A stretch of DNA of 64,000 nucleotides from Nodosilinea sp. LEGE 07088 (GTDB taxonomy: Bacteria > Cyanobacteriota > Cyanobacteriia > Phormidesmidales > Phormidesmidaceae). A model generated the notes under the pieces. It saw only the letters and a list, made by a program, of their open reading frames with translations, was not told where the DNA came from and did not search any database. This document shows, piece by piece, positions 43,616-53,554 of this stretch (the stretch's first letter is position 1; each line of letters starts with the position of its first letter). The DNA lies in contig NZ_JADEWX010000008.1 of the NCBI RefSeq assembly GCF_015207395.1, forward strand, positions 1 through 64,000. Direction: 5' to 3'. Position numbers and translations under genes: made by a program.

Positions 43616-46600
43616 ATGCAACTTCCTGTCAGCGCTACTTCGAGCCCCCTGTCTGAACTGTCTGGCTATATCCTGATCGAGACGCTGCACCAGGGAACAC
43701 GGACAGTTGTGTATCGGGCGTTCCACACGACCCAGCAACGCTCCGTTGTGGTTAAGGCTTTGCGCCATAGCTATCCTAGCTTCATGGAACTGGTGCAGTT
43801 TCGCAATCAGTATGGGATCGCTAAAAATCTGGCCGTTCCAGGCATTGTTCGACCCCTGGGTTTGGAGCCTTTAGGCAATGGCTATGCCCTAGTAATGGCA
43901 GACGAAGGCGAGGTGTCTCTGGAAGCCTATGCTCGGCAGCGATCGCTAACATGGACCGAGATCCTGCCTATGGCGCTCCAGTTAACCGATATTCTCCAGG
44001 GGCTATATCAGCATCGGGTCATGCACAAAGACCTGAAGCCAGCGAATCTTTTAATTCATCCGGCGTCTAAAGCGGTTAAGTTGATTGACTTTAGCATCGC
44101 GACTCTGCTGCCCAAAGCAACCCAGGAACTCCAAAGCCCAAACAGGCTGGAAGGCACTCTGGCCTATATGGCTCCCGAGCAAACGGGGCGAATGAACCGG
44201 GGCGTGGATTATCGGGCCGACTATTACGCCCTGGGATGCACCCTCTACCAGTTGCTGACCGGACGCTTGCCCTTCGAGGTGGCCGACCCCTTAGAGTTGG
44301 TGTATTGTCACATGGCCAAAGTGGCGACCCCCGTCCATCGGATCAAGCCAACCGTACCTCAGCAGCTCAGCGCCATTGTGGCCAAACTCATGGCCAAGAA
44401 TGCCGAGGCCCGCTATCAAAGCGCGTTGGGCCTCAGGCATGATTTAGAACAGTGTGGCGCTCAGTGGGCGAGTACCGGAACCATGCCCCACTTTGACCTC
44501 GGGCAGCGGGATGCGTGCGATCGCTTCACCATTCCAGAAAAGCTGTACGGTCGGGAGCCTGAAGTCCAGGCGCTGTTGAATGCCTTCGATCGCATCTCTA
44601 CCCCAACCACAGATGGCGAAACCGAGCGGCTCAGCGAATTCATGCTCATCGCCGGGTTGTCGGGGATTGGTAAAACCGCTGTGGTGAATGAAGTCCATAA
44701 ACCCATCACGCGCCAAAGGGGCTATTTCATCAAGGGCAAGTTTGACCAGCTCAACGGCAATATTCCCTTCTCTGCCTTGACCCAAGCACTGCAAAACCTG
44801 ATGGGGCAACTGCTCTCAGAGTCAGATGCTCAACGGGCGAAATGGTGCACCGAAATTTTGGCGGCGGTGGGCGAAAACGGCCAGGTCTTAATTGATTTAG
44901 TCCCTGCCCTTGCACATATCATTGGTCCCCAACGCCCCGCTTTAGAGCTATCCGGGCTGGCCGCCCAAAAGCGCTTTAACCGATTGTTTGAAAAGCTATT
45001 CGCAGTATTTACGACCTCAGAGCATCCCTTAGTGATGTTTTTAGATGATTTGCAGTGGGCCGATGCTGCTTCACTGCAGCTGATCCAGCTCCTTGTGAGT
45101 CGCAACGGAACTTTGCTCGTCATCGGTGCTTACCGCGATAACGAGGTGGCGCCCACCCATCCCTTACCCACTATGGTCGGGGAATTGCAAAAAAACGGCA
45201 AAGCGGTTAACACCTTGAGGCTTTCGCCCCTTGGTCTGAGCGAGACCCACCAGCTCATGGCCGAAACGCTCCGTGGCCCAAGGGAGCGATCGCGCCTGTT
45301 GGCTCAGTTCGTGCACCGCAAAACCCAGGGCAATCCTTTCTTCATGACTCGGCTGCTCAAATTGCTGCATGCAGACGGTTTCATCCAGTTTGATCGACAG
45401 CAAGGGTATTGGCAATGGGATGTCACTCCAGCGACCGTGTCCCACCTGCATGGGGATGTGGTGGAGTTTCTTGCTGAACAACTGCAAAAGCTGCCACCGC
45501 CCACCCAGCAGGTACTGAAGCTGGCCGCATGTCTGGGCAATCAGTTTGACTTGGCCACATTGGCCCTAATTGCAAAAAAATCAGCAACAGAAACAGCCGC
45601 TGACCTATGGCCAGCTTTGCAGGATGAGCTAATTTTGCCGGTTGATGAAGCCTACAAATTTTTTCAAGACGGTGTAGCATCAGTGTCGGGCCAAGTCGCC
45701 TTAGTGGCCTATAAATTTCTGCACGATCGCGTACAGCAGGCTGCCTATGCTTTGCTTTCTGCGGCTGAGAAACCCCACACCCATTTGGGCATTGGGCGGT
45801 TAATGCTCGAACAGGCTTCACAGACCGAATTAGAGCAATGTCTGTTTGTTGTTGCCAACAACATCAGTCTGGGAAAAGCCTTGGTCACCGATCTAAACGA
45901 GCAGCATCGGCTAGGTCAGCTACTGTTAAACGCCGCCCGTAAAGCTAGAACGAGAACGGCCTATTCTGCGGCTAGTCAATATTGTCAAGCTGGGATTGAT
46001 ATGCTGGACAAAAGTGCTTGGCAGCAGCAGCGGGCATTGATTCGAGGGCTCTATGAGGTCGGTGCCGAAGTCGCGTATCTAAATAGTGATTTTGAACGAT
46101 CAGAGGCGTTAATAGCTGTAGTTTTAGAACAAGCCGATACAGTTCTAGAAAAAATTCAAAGCTATAGAATCAAAATTCTCGCCTATATCATTCAGAACAG
46201 GACAGCAGAGGCTTTAGAGGTCGGGCTAGATATCCTGGCTGAGCTGAAGATCAGCTTTCCGTCAGAGCCTGGCCAGATTTCAATTCTATTTGGCTTTCTC
46301 AAAACTAAACTGCTGCTGGGGAGACGTTCCGTGGGTTCTTTGGCAAATTCGCCGCCCATGCAGAATCCCTTGGCAAAGGCAAAAAGCGCGATCATCAAGG
46401 CTATTTTGCCCGCCGCTTACATTAGTGCACCTAACCTATATCCACTATTGATTTTCAAGCAAATTGAATTACTTGTCAGGTACGGCAGCAACGATGCGGC
46501 ACCGTCGGCCTATGCTTCCTATGGTGTGATTGTTAGTAGTTTTTTAGGCGACATCAAAACGGGGCATCAATTTGGGGAACTTGCCCTTAAAATAATGGCA

Positions 46601-49600
46601 AACCCTGCTGTGATTCGGGCAACTGAGGCCGGGGTTATTTTTACGGTCTACGCCTGTATCAAGTCTTGGCAACACCATCTCAACGGGAGTTCAGCGGCTT
46701 TACTCAGTAACTACCATCGAGCCCTAGAAACGGGAGAGAATGAGTATGCCGCTTGGTCAATTCTCACCTACCTGAGAAATGCCCGTTCAGCCGGAATGGA
46801 GCTGACGGACAATGCTAGGCAGCATGTCACCTATATCCAGGCGCTGGAAACAACTCAAAGGAGCGCTGTACTCGATTATGCCTATCCCAGCTATCGGTTT
46901 ACGCTGCGGCTGCTAGGTCATACTGAAACCTTGGCCAAGCTCGATCACCAGGGGCTAAGCCACGACAGCCTGGCCGCCATTTTAACTGAGGCTGACGATC
47001 GCACCGGTCTGGGGGCACTGTATCTCTATGACCTCATGTTTGCCTATTGGTTAGCGGACTGGGAGGGGGCTCTCGCCGCGATTTCGAAGTGTCAAACCTA
47101 TTTGGATGGCTTCATCGGTTTTTATGAAGTGCAGCAATATTGGTGGTTTGCGACCCTGACATGGCTGGCGGTTTATGCCCAATCGCCTGCACAAAAGCCG
47201 CGGCTTCAACAGATTCAGCAGGGGCGCCAAAAGCTGAAGCAATGGGCCTGCCATGCCCCGATGAACACCCTGCACAAGCTGCACCTGGTGGAAGCGGAGC
47301 GCTACCGCATTTTGCAGAGGCCCGCGATCGCCGCCGACTTCTACGAGCGTGCCATCGCCGCCGCCCAGGACAACGGCTACATTCAGGAGGCGGCATTGGC
47401 GAATGAACTGGCGGCCAAGTTCTATCTGGCCTGGGGCAAAGAAAAGGCCGCTGCAGGCTATATGCAGTCGGCTTATTACGGTTATGCCCATTGGGGCGCT
47501 AAGGCTAAAACCCAAGCCTTGGAGCAGCGCTACCCCCACCTGCTACGCCCCTTACTCCAGCGAAAAACGGTGAATCCCCGGGAAACGCTGGAAATCATTG
47601 CTAAGCCCCTTCTCTCTCTGCCCGGAACCATCGATCTAGAACAAACCGTAGAAGGCCATCTCAATAGCGAACTCGATTTGGCCACCCTGATCAAGACATC
47701 CCGAGTGTTGGCCCAATCGGTTCAGATCGATGACCTCCTGCGAGAGCTGGCCCAAATCATGCTGCAAACGTCAGGGGGCGATCGCTGTGTTCTGATTCTG
47801 CCTGACGAGCAAGGCTCCTGGCAGATCAACGCGATCGCCACCCCGGAAAAAATTGAGCTCTGCCAGATCCCCTTTGAGGATAGTGCCAATGTGCCGATCA
47901 AGCTGATTCAATACGTCAAAAACACCCAGGAGGTCGTCGTTATCAATGACCACAGGACTGACCTGCCGGTCATGGATGCCTGGCTGATCCAACAGCAGCC
48001 CAAAAGCGTATTGGGGCTTCCCATTCTCAATCAGGGGCGATTGATGGGCATTTTGCAGCTGAGCCATCAATCAGCCAGCGGCGTGTTTACCTACGATCGC
48101 ATCCTGATGGGCAATTTTTTGTGTACCCAGGCGGCCATTGCCCTCGAAAATGCTCGTCTCTACCACGCCCTAGAAAACTACACCCAAACCCTCGAAGCTA
48201 AAGTCGCAAACCGTACCACCGCCCTACAAGGCAGTGAAAAACGACTCCGTCTGGCCCTGAGGGCAACCAAGCAGGGCTTTTACGACATCAACCTGCAAAC
48301 CGATGAGGCCATTGTCAGCCCTGAATATGCGCTGATGTTGGGGTATGACCCAGCCACCTTTCGCGAAACGATTGAGACTTGGCGTACCCGCCTGCATCCC
48401 GAGGATGTTGAACGGACCCATCGGGCTTACCAGGCCTATAAGACCGGCAAAACGGCCCAATACAAAGCTGAATTTCGCCTGCGCACCCAATCGGGAGGCT
48501 GGCAGTGGATCCTTTCCATGGGTCAGTTCACAGAGTGGGATGCTGCGGGGCAACCGACCCGTCTGTTAGGGACTCACATCGACATTAGCGATCGCAAGTT
48601 TGCCGAAATTCAGCTCGAGGCCCAGAACGCCCTCCTGGCCAAAATCGCCCAGGGTCAGCCGCTGACGGAGGTGCTAACGACCCTAGTTGAGACGGTGGAG
48701 CACAACTCAGATGGGGTGCTCTGTTCAGTTTTACTGCTCGACAAAGACCAGCGATTTCAGCCGGGAGCGGCCCCGAGCTTGCCAAGGAATTACAACCGGG
48801 CGGTGGTCGGTCTGCCGATTGGGGAAGGCGTCGGGTCGTGCGGCACGGCGGCTTTTCGCAACGAAACGGTGATCGTGGCCGATCTGGCCACGGATCCACT
48901 CTGGTGCCCTTACAAAGACCTAGCGTTGAGCCATGGTTTAAAGGCCTGTTGGTCGACTCCCATCACGGCTCAGGGGGGAGCAGTGCTCGGCACCTTTGCC
49001 ATGTATTATCGCCAGGTGCGATCGCCCCAACCCCACGAATTGCAGACCATGAGGCAAATGGCTCACATTGCTGGGATTGCGATCGAACGCCATCAGGCTG
49101 AGGCCCAACTTCGCCAGAGCGAAGCGACCCTACTCAAAGCCCAGCAGGTTGCCCACGTGGGCAACTGGGAATTGGACTTGGCCCGTCAAACCCTGACTTG
49201 GTCTCCCGAAATGTTCCGCATCCATGGGTTAGAACCCTGTTCCTCAGCTCCTGCCTACGAGGATTATCTAGGGCTACTGCCAGAGGCGGTGCGCGATTGC
49301 TTGCAGCACTGCATCGAGGTGGCCCATGCGGCAAGTGATGTCCACACATTGGAATACAGCCGCCCTCAGGCCGATGGTTCTTTGGGCTATTACGAATGGC
49401 GTGTCGAGGTCGAGCGAGATGCCCAGGGTCAAACGATGCGGCTGTTTGGTACGACCCTGGATATTACCAATCGCAAACAAACTGAACTGGCTCTACAAAA
49501 TCTGATTGCCGGCACGGCAGCCACCACAGGGCAAGACTTTTTCCCAGCGCTGGTACAGCACATTGCCCAGGCCTTAGGCGTTGACTATGCCGTCATTACG

Positions 49601-51259
49601 CAAAAAGTTGAGGAGCAGTTGCAGACGATCGCCTTTTGGGCCAACGGTGTTTTACTGCCTCAACATACCTATCCGCTGATTCAAACTCCCTGTGAGCAGG
49701 TGTTTATCAGCGGCGAGTTTTTGTGCGAGCGCAATGTTCAGCAAGCCTTTCCCAACGACCTAGACCTGGTTGAACTGGAGGCAGAAAGCTATCTAGGCGT
49801 GGTACTACCAGCCTCCCAGGGGCAAGCTCTAGGGCATTTGTTCATTCTCCATAGACAGCCCATTACTAACCTGCAGTTCGCGAAGCAAATTCTCCACGTT
49901 TTTGCGGCCCGCGCCGCCGCCGAGCTCGAACGTCAGCAGGCCCAGGCCTTGATGAGCCACCATGCTTTGCATGACCCGCTGACGGGATTACCCAATCGCG
50001 CCCTATTGTCTGAGCGACTCGACCTCGCGATTCAACGGGCCCAACGCTCGGACAACTACCGCTACGCTGTAGTGTTTCTAGACCTTGATCGCTTCAAAGT
50101 GATCAATGACAGCCTCGGCCATGTGGTGGGAGACCAGCTATTAGTGGCGATCGCCCAGCGATTGAAAACCCATTTACGCCAGATCGATCTAGTGGCTCGG
50201 CTCGGCGGCGATGAATTTTTGATTCTGCTAGAAAACATCACCGGTATTGAAGAAGTCACCCAAATTGCCGAGCGAATTTTGACGGATTGTCAAACCCCCA
50301 TCACGATTGAGGATCATCAAATCTTTACCAGCTTCAGCATTGGCATAGTCATGGGAGATCGGGCCTATCGACAGGCTTCCGAACTCATTCGCGATGCTGA
50401 CATCGCCATGTACCAGGCCAAATCCCAAGGGCAAAATTCCTATCGGTGCTTTGATACAGCCATGCATACCGCAGTGCTCAGTCGCCTTAACCTAGAAACC
50501 GATCTGCGCAAAGCTATTGATCAGCAGGAACTGACCATTCACTATCAGCCGATCGTGAGTCTGGCCCATCAAAAACTCGTCGGCTTCGAAGCCCTCGTGC
50601 GCTGGCAGCATCCAAGCCAGGGGCTGGTTGGCCCCGATGAGTTTATTCCGGTGGCCGAAGAAACTGGACTGATCACGCTGATTGATAGTTGGGTGCTCAG
50701 GCAAGCCTGCCAGCAGTTGGCGGCTTGGCAGCATCAATTTACCGATGGCGATGACCTCAAAATCAGCGTCAATCTTGCTGCTCAAGATTTGTGTAGAGCC
50801 AGCTTGATTGAGGAAATAGATCAAATCCTAGAGCATACCGGGCTGGCGGGGCAGGCCATCACCCTCGAAATTACCGAGAGAATGCTGATTAAAGAGATCG
50901 ACAAAACCATCGATTTATTGATGCAGCTAAATGCCAGAGGGGTGCAGATCAGTATTGATGATTTTGGGACTGGCTATTCTTCCCTCAGTTATCTGCATCG
51001 GTTGCCGGTCAACAATTTGAAGATCGATCGCGCCTTTGTCAGTCAGATGGAATTGGAATCTCGCAACTATGAGGTGGTGAGCACCATTGTGACGCTAAGT
51101 CAGCAGCTGGGGCTGACGGCGATCGCCGAAGGAATTGAGACATCTCAGCAGTTGCAGCGATTACAGGCCCTGGGCTGTCAACTGGGGCAGGGGTACCTGT
51201 TTGCCAAACCAATGGCAGTCCACGAGATTGAGACCCATTTTCTTCAGGGGCCACCCTAG
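43616..51259 (+). CDS. Giant Ser/Thr kinase-STAND ATPase-GAF/PAS-GGDEF-EAL protein
   Basis: The product has 2547 residues. Order: protein kinase (about 17-280; Lys47, catalytic HKD137-139 then Asn144, DFS158-160 in place of DFG, degenerate Gly loop IETLHQGTRTVVYRA). STAND/AAA ATPase follows (Walker A 347-354 GLSGIGKT, Walker B 473-478, DDLQWAD), then a long helical TPR-like region (600-1340). Next come GAF (1354-1516), PAS (1541-1662), GAF (1671-1829), PAS (1834-1956), GAF (1959-2109), GGDEF (2112-2282) and EAL (2290-2547). GGDEF2197-2201 with RxxD at 2188-2191 (I-site) and EAL2325-2327 with ITERM, DDFGTGYSSLSY, KIDRAF and AEGIET are intact. Relatives usually end in a histidine kinase. It should link kinase/ATPase sensing to c-di-GMP turnover. 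ATG 43616; no Shine-Dalgarno. Confidence 0.95.
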   Translation: MQLPVSATSSPLSELSGYILIETLHQGTRTVVYRAFHTTQQRSVVVKALRHSYPSFMELVQFRNQYGIAKNLAVPGIVRPLGLEPLGNGYALVMADEGEVSLEAYARQRSLTWTEILPMALQLTDILQGLYQHRVMHKDLKPANLLIHPASKAVKLIDFSIATLLPKATQELQSPNRLEGTLAYMAPEQTGRMNRGVDYRADYYALGCTLYQLLTGRLPFEVADPLELVYCHMAKVATPVHRIKPTVPQQLSAIVAKLMAKNAEARYQSALGLRHDLEQCGAQWASTGTMPHFDLGQRDACDRFTIPEKLYGREPEVQALLNAFDRISTPTTDGETERLSEFMLIAGLSGIGKTAVVNEVHKPITRQRGYFIKGKFDQLNGNIPFSALTQALQNLMGQLLSESDAQRAKWCTEILAAVGENGQVLIDLVPALAHIIGPQRPALELSGLAAQKRFNRLFEKLFAVFTTSEHPLVMFLDDLQWADAASLQLIQLLVSRNGTLLVIGAYRDNEVAPTHPLPTMVGELQKNGKAVNTLRLSPLGLSETHQLMAETLRGPRERSRLLAQFVHRKTQGNPFFMTRLLKLLHADGFIQFDRQQGYWQWDVTPATVSHLHGDVVEFLAEQLQKLPPPTQQVLKLAACLGNQFDLATLALIAKKSATETAADLWPALQDELILPVDEAYKFFQDGVASVSGQVALVAYKFLHDRVQQAAYALLSAAEKPHTHLGIGRLMLEQASQTELEQCLFVVANNISLGKALVTDLNEQHRLGQLLLNAARKARTRTAYSAASQYCQAGIDMLDKSAWQQQRALIRGLYEVGAEVAYLNSDFERSEALIAVVLEQADTVLEKIQSYRIKILAYIIQNRTAEALEVGLDILAELKISFPSEPGQISILFGFLKTKLLLGRRSVGSLANSPPMQNPLAKAKSAIIKAILPAAYISAPNLYPLLIFKQIELLVRYGSNDAAPSAYASYGVIVSSFLGDIKTGHQFGELALKIMANPAVIRATEAGVIFTVYACIKSWQHHLNGSSAALLSNYHRALETGENEYAAWSILTYLRNARSAGMELTDNARQHVTYIQALETTQRSAVLDYAYPSYRFTLRLLGHTETLAKLDHQGLSHDSLAAILTEADDRTGLGALYLYDLMFAYWLADWEGALAAISKCQTYLDGFIGFYEVQQYWWFATLTWLAVYAQSPAQKPRLQQIQQGRQKLKQWACHAPMNTLHKLHLVEAERYRILQRPAIAADFYERAIAAAQDNGYIQEAALANELAAKFYLAWGKEKAAAGYMQSAYYGYAHWGAKAKTQALEQRYPHLLRPLLQRKTVNPRETLEIIAKPLLSLPGTIDLEQTVEGHLNSELDLATLIKTSRVLAQSVQIDDLLRELAQIMLQTSGGDRCVLILPDEQGSWQINAIATPEKIELCQIPFEDSANVPIKLIQYVKNTQEVVVINDHRTDLPVMDAWLIQQQPKSVLGLPILNQGRLMGILQLSHQSASGVFTYDRILMGNFLCTQAAIALENARLYHALENYTQTLEAKVANRTTALQGSEKRLRLALRATKQGFYDINLQTDEAIVSPEYALMLGYDPATFRETIETWRTRLHPEDVERTHRAYQAYKTGKTAQYKAEFRLRTQSGGWQWILSMGQFTEWDAAGQPTRLLGTHIDISDRKFAEIQLEAQNALLAKIAQGQPLTEVLTTLVETVEHNSDGVLCSVLLLDKDQRFQPGAAPSLPRNYNRAVVGLPIGEGVGSCGTAAFRNETVIVADLATDPLWCPYKDLALSHGLKACWSTPITAQGGAVLGTFAMYYRQVRSPQPHELQTMRQMAHIAGIAIERHQAEAQLRQSEATLLKAQQVAHVGNWELDLARQTLTWSPEMFRIHGLEPCSSAPAYEDYLGLLPEAVRDCLQHCIEVAHAASDVHTLEYSRPQADGSLGYYEWRVEVERDAQGQTMRLFGTTLDITNRKQTELALQNLIAGTAATTGQDFFPALVQHIAQALGVDYAVITQKVEEQLQTIAFWANGVLLPQHTYPLIQTPCEQVFISGEFLCERNVQQAFPNDLDLVELEAESYLGVVLPASQGQALGHLFILHRQPITNLQFAKQILHVFAARAAAELERQQAQALMSHHALHDPLTGLPNRALLSERLDLAIQRAQRSDNYRYAVVFLDLDRFKVINDSLGHVVGDQLLVAIAQRLKTHLRQIDLVARLGGDEFLILLENITGIEEVTQIAERILTDCQTPITIEDHQIFTSFSIGIVMGDRAYRQASELIRDADIAMYQAKSQGQNSYRCFDTAMHTAVLSRLNLETDLRKAIDQQELTIHYQPIVSLAHQKLVGFEALVRWQHPSQGLVGPDEFIPVAEETGLITLIDSWVLRQACQQLAAWQHQFTDGDDLKISVNLAAQDLCRASLIEEIDQILEHTGLAGQAITLEITERMLIKEIDKTIDLLMQLNARGVQISIDDFGTGYSSLSYLHRLPVNNLKIDRAFVSQMELESRNYEVVSTIVTLSQQLGLTAIAEGIETSQQLQRLQALGCQLGQGYLFAKPMAVHEIETHFLQGPP

Positions 51260-51314
51260 GGCTGGTTCTATTCAATCCAACGACTCTATCCAACGCCAGG
51301 GTCGCGTTGCCGCT

Positions 51315-53108
51315 TCACCCCGGTGGATCATCGAGCCCTGGTCTGGGCATAGGCAGCACGGCTTTGCCCAGGCGTCGCAGGCTCACCCAGCCCGCTACCG
51401 CCACCAGCAGCCAAAACCAGCCGGTGAGGGGCTGATAGAGCAAGAAGCCGCCGACGCCTAGCATGGCCCCCAGCAGTAGGAAGAGGGCAGCAAGGGCTTT
51501 GGCTAAGTCGCGACCCAGGTTCTGGGCAGGCCACAGCCCAGTACGCTGGCGCTGGCGCTCCCATCCGGGGCCACCAGGGCGCACTTTGCGATAGAAGGTA
51601 TCCAGGGTCTGGTCGGTTTCAGGTGGTGTTAGCACCATGGTCGCCACCCAAATGACGGTCGTGATCAGCGTAGTCACTAATAACCGCAGACCAAAGTCAG
51701 GAATGGTGAGCAGAGGCACCACGCTAGTGACGAGCCCAACGAAAAAGCCCGCCAGCATTGAAGCCAATTCAGCGGCGGCGTTGATGCGCCACCAAAACCA
51801 GCGCAAAATTAGCACCAGCCCTGGCCCGGTGCCGATCGCAATCACCAGGCGAAACACCGTAGCCACGTCTTGGGAATAGAAGGCGGCGATCGCGCCGATG
51901 CCCGTCACCACGATCGAAGCTAACCGTCCTGCCAGCACTAGCTCGGCATCGGTCGCCCCAGGCCGTAAAAAGCGCCCGTAGAGATCATTAGTGAGGTACG
52001 ATGCGCCCCAGTTAATCAGCGTCGATACGGTACTCATAAAGGCCGCAATTAGCGACGCTACCACCAGCCCGAGCAGCACTGGGGGCAAAAAATCGAGCAT
52101 CAATATCGGGTAACCCAGCTCCCGATCCTCCAGGTTGGGATAGATCACCACTGCGGCCAAGGCCACGATCACCCAGGGCCAGGTGCGGACGACGTAGTGC
52201 AGGATGTTAAAAAACCAGGCCGCCTTCTCGGCCTCGGCTTCATCCTTAGATGCCGCTAGGCGCTGAATAAACTCGCCGCCCCCGTCGCTACGGCGAAACG
52301 CCCACCATTGCAGAGTCACGTAGGCCAAAAAGGTGCTGATGCTAATTCCGGCCGTCTCGCTCCACCGATACCAGCCATTGGCGGTGCGCTCTAGGGGCAC
52401 AAAGGCCAGCAGGTCGGTGCCTGAGGTGGCGCGCACCTGCTCGACCAGGCTACCCATGCCGCCTAAATGGATCACCGCCACCACCGCCACAATGATCGCC
52501 CCCAGCAGCGCCAAAAAGAACTGGAAGAAGTCGGTTGCCACCACCCCCCACAAACCCGAAAATCCGGCATAGACCAGCACCAGCGCGCTGACCCCGATCA
52601 CGCTCAGCAGCTTCAGATTTTCCCCCGGCTCAATGCCGAACGACTGCCACAGCTGAAGGGCGTCGATCACCTTAACCATGGCCAGCATGGCGTAACCAAT
52701 GCCGATGCAGTTGATCGGCACTGCAAACAAAAACGCCTTGCTACCTCGCAGCCAGGCCGCTGTGGCTCCGCCGTAGCGCAGCTCGGTGAGTTCGGCATCA
52801 GTAATAATTTCCGATCGCCGCCACAGCCGGGCAAAAACGTAGATCATTACCACGTGGGCAATGCCAAAGCTCCACCACTCCCAGTTGCCGGCAATGCCCC
52901 GATTGCCCACCACCCCAGCGATGTAAAGTGGTGTATCGATGGAAAAGGTGGTAGCCGCCATGCTGGTGCCCGCCAGCCACCAGGGCAGCGATCGCCCCGA
53001 CACAAAAAACTCCACCAGCCCCCCGGCAGCTCGGCGTGAGAGATACAGACCCAGGGCCAGGGTAAACACCAGATAGGCCACCACAATGGCCCAATCAATC
53101 CAAATCAC
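51315..53108 (-). CDS. Sodium/solute symporter family transporter
   Basis: An SSS-family (Na+/solute) carrier of 597 residues with about 13-14 membrane helices, from IDWAIVVAYLVFTLALGLYL onward. Family features: SGRSLPWWLAGTSMAATTFS near residue 40, YVFARLWRRSEI, VVATDFFQFFLALLGAIIVA and VASLIAAFMSTVSTLINWGA (the Na2-site helix 8 region), then SYLTNDLYGRFLRPGATDAE. The substrate is unknown; it resembles the sugar/organic-solute members. The frame opens with a TTG at 53147, but GTG 53108 (MIWIDWAIVV) starts just before the first helix, as in the family. Convergent with the giant signalling gene. Confidence 0.88.
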   Translation of the reverse strand: MIWIDWAIVVAYLVFTLALGLYLSRRAAGGLVEFFVSGRSLPWWLAGTSMAATTFSIDTPLYIAGVVGNRGIAGNWEWWSFGIAHVVMIYVFARLWRRSEIITDAELTELRYGGATAAWLRGSKAFLFAVPINCIGIGYAMLAMVKVIDALQLWQSFGIEPGENLKLLSVIGVSALVLVYAGFSGLWGVVATDFFQFFLALLGAIIVAVVAVIHLGGMGSLVEQVRATSGTDLLAFVPLERTANGWYRWSETAGISISTFLAYVTLQWWAFRRSDGGGEFIQRLAASKDEAEAEKAAWFFNILHYVVRTWPWVIVALAAVVIYPNLEDRELGYPILMLDFLPPVLLGLVVASLIAAFMSTVSTLINWGASYLTNDLYGRFLRPGATDAELVLAGRLASIVVTGIGAIAAFYSQDVATVFRLVIAIGTGPGLVLILRWFWWRINAAAELASMLAGFFVGLVTSVVPLLTIPDFGLRLLVTTLITTVIWVATMVLTPPETDQTLDTFYRKVRPGGPGWERQRQRTGLWPAQNLGRDLAKALAALFLLLGAMLGVGGFLLYQPLTGWFWLLVAVAGWVSLRRLGKAVLPMPRPGLDDPPG

Positions 53109-53554
53109 AGCGGGGTACCGGCAAACATCGATGCTATCTTGCCACAATCACCTCACCAGACAGTGATTTTGGTGCCGGGTGCCGTCAGCTAGCCGTGCTT
53201 CAAGGGCTGTTCTGCAACCCCGAGGAGTCAATACCCTGTCGCCTGCAAACGATGGCTGTGGCCAATGATAGGTGGCCAGCACGAACTTGGCCTTAAAGTA
53301 TAGTTGCCCTTCAACGGCCCCAGCCTAGGGTCTAAAGTCGCTAAAAATTTACTACGTGTTGGCTGCATGAGACCAGCTCTAAAGGTTTTATTGCCGATCT
53401 CGAGGGCTTAAAAACTTCGAGAATCACCATCGCAACCAATGAAAGCTGACCTATCATTAGCCCCAAGGGCACAGGTGGGTATGCTGACCAAAACGGGTTA
53501 TTAACGCCAGCATTAACCTGCTCAATCTGCAAACACCGTCGGTGGAGGGAAGCT
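53109..53554. other. Intergenic region, nothing recognised
   Basis: A 446-bp gap between the divergent symporter and TPR protein genes. I see no RNA gene, repeat or convincing promoter pair. Confidence 0.4.
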
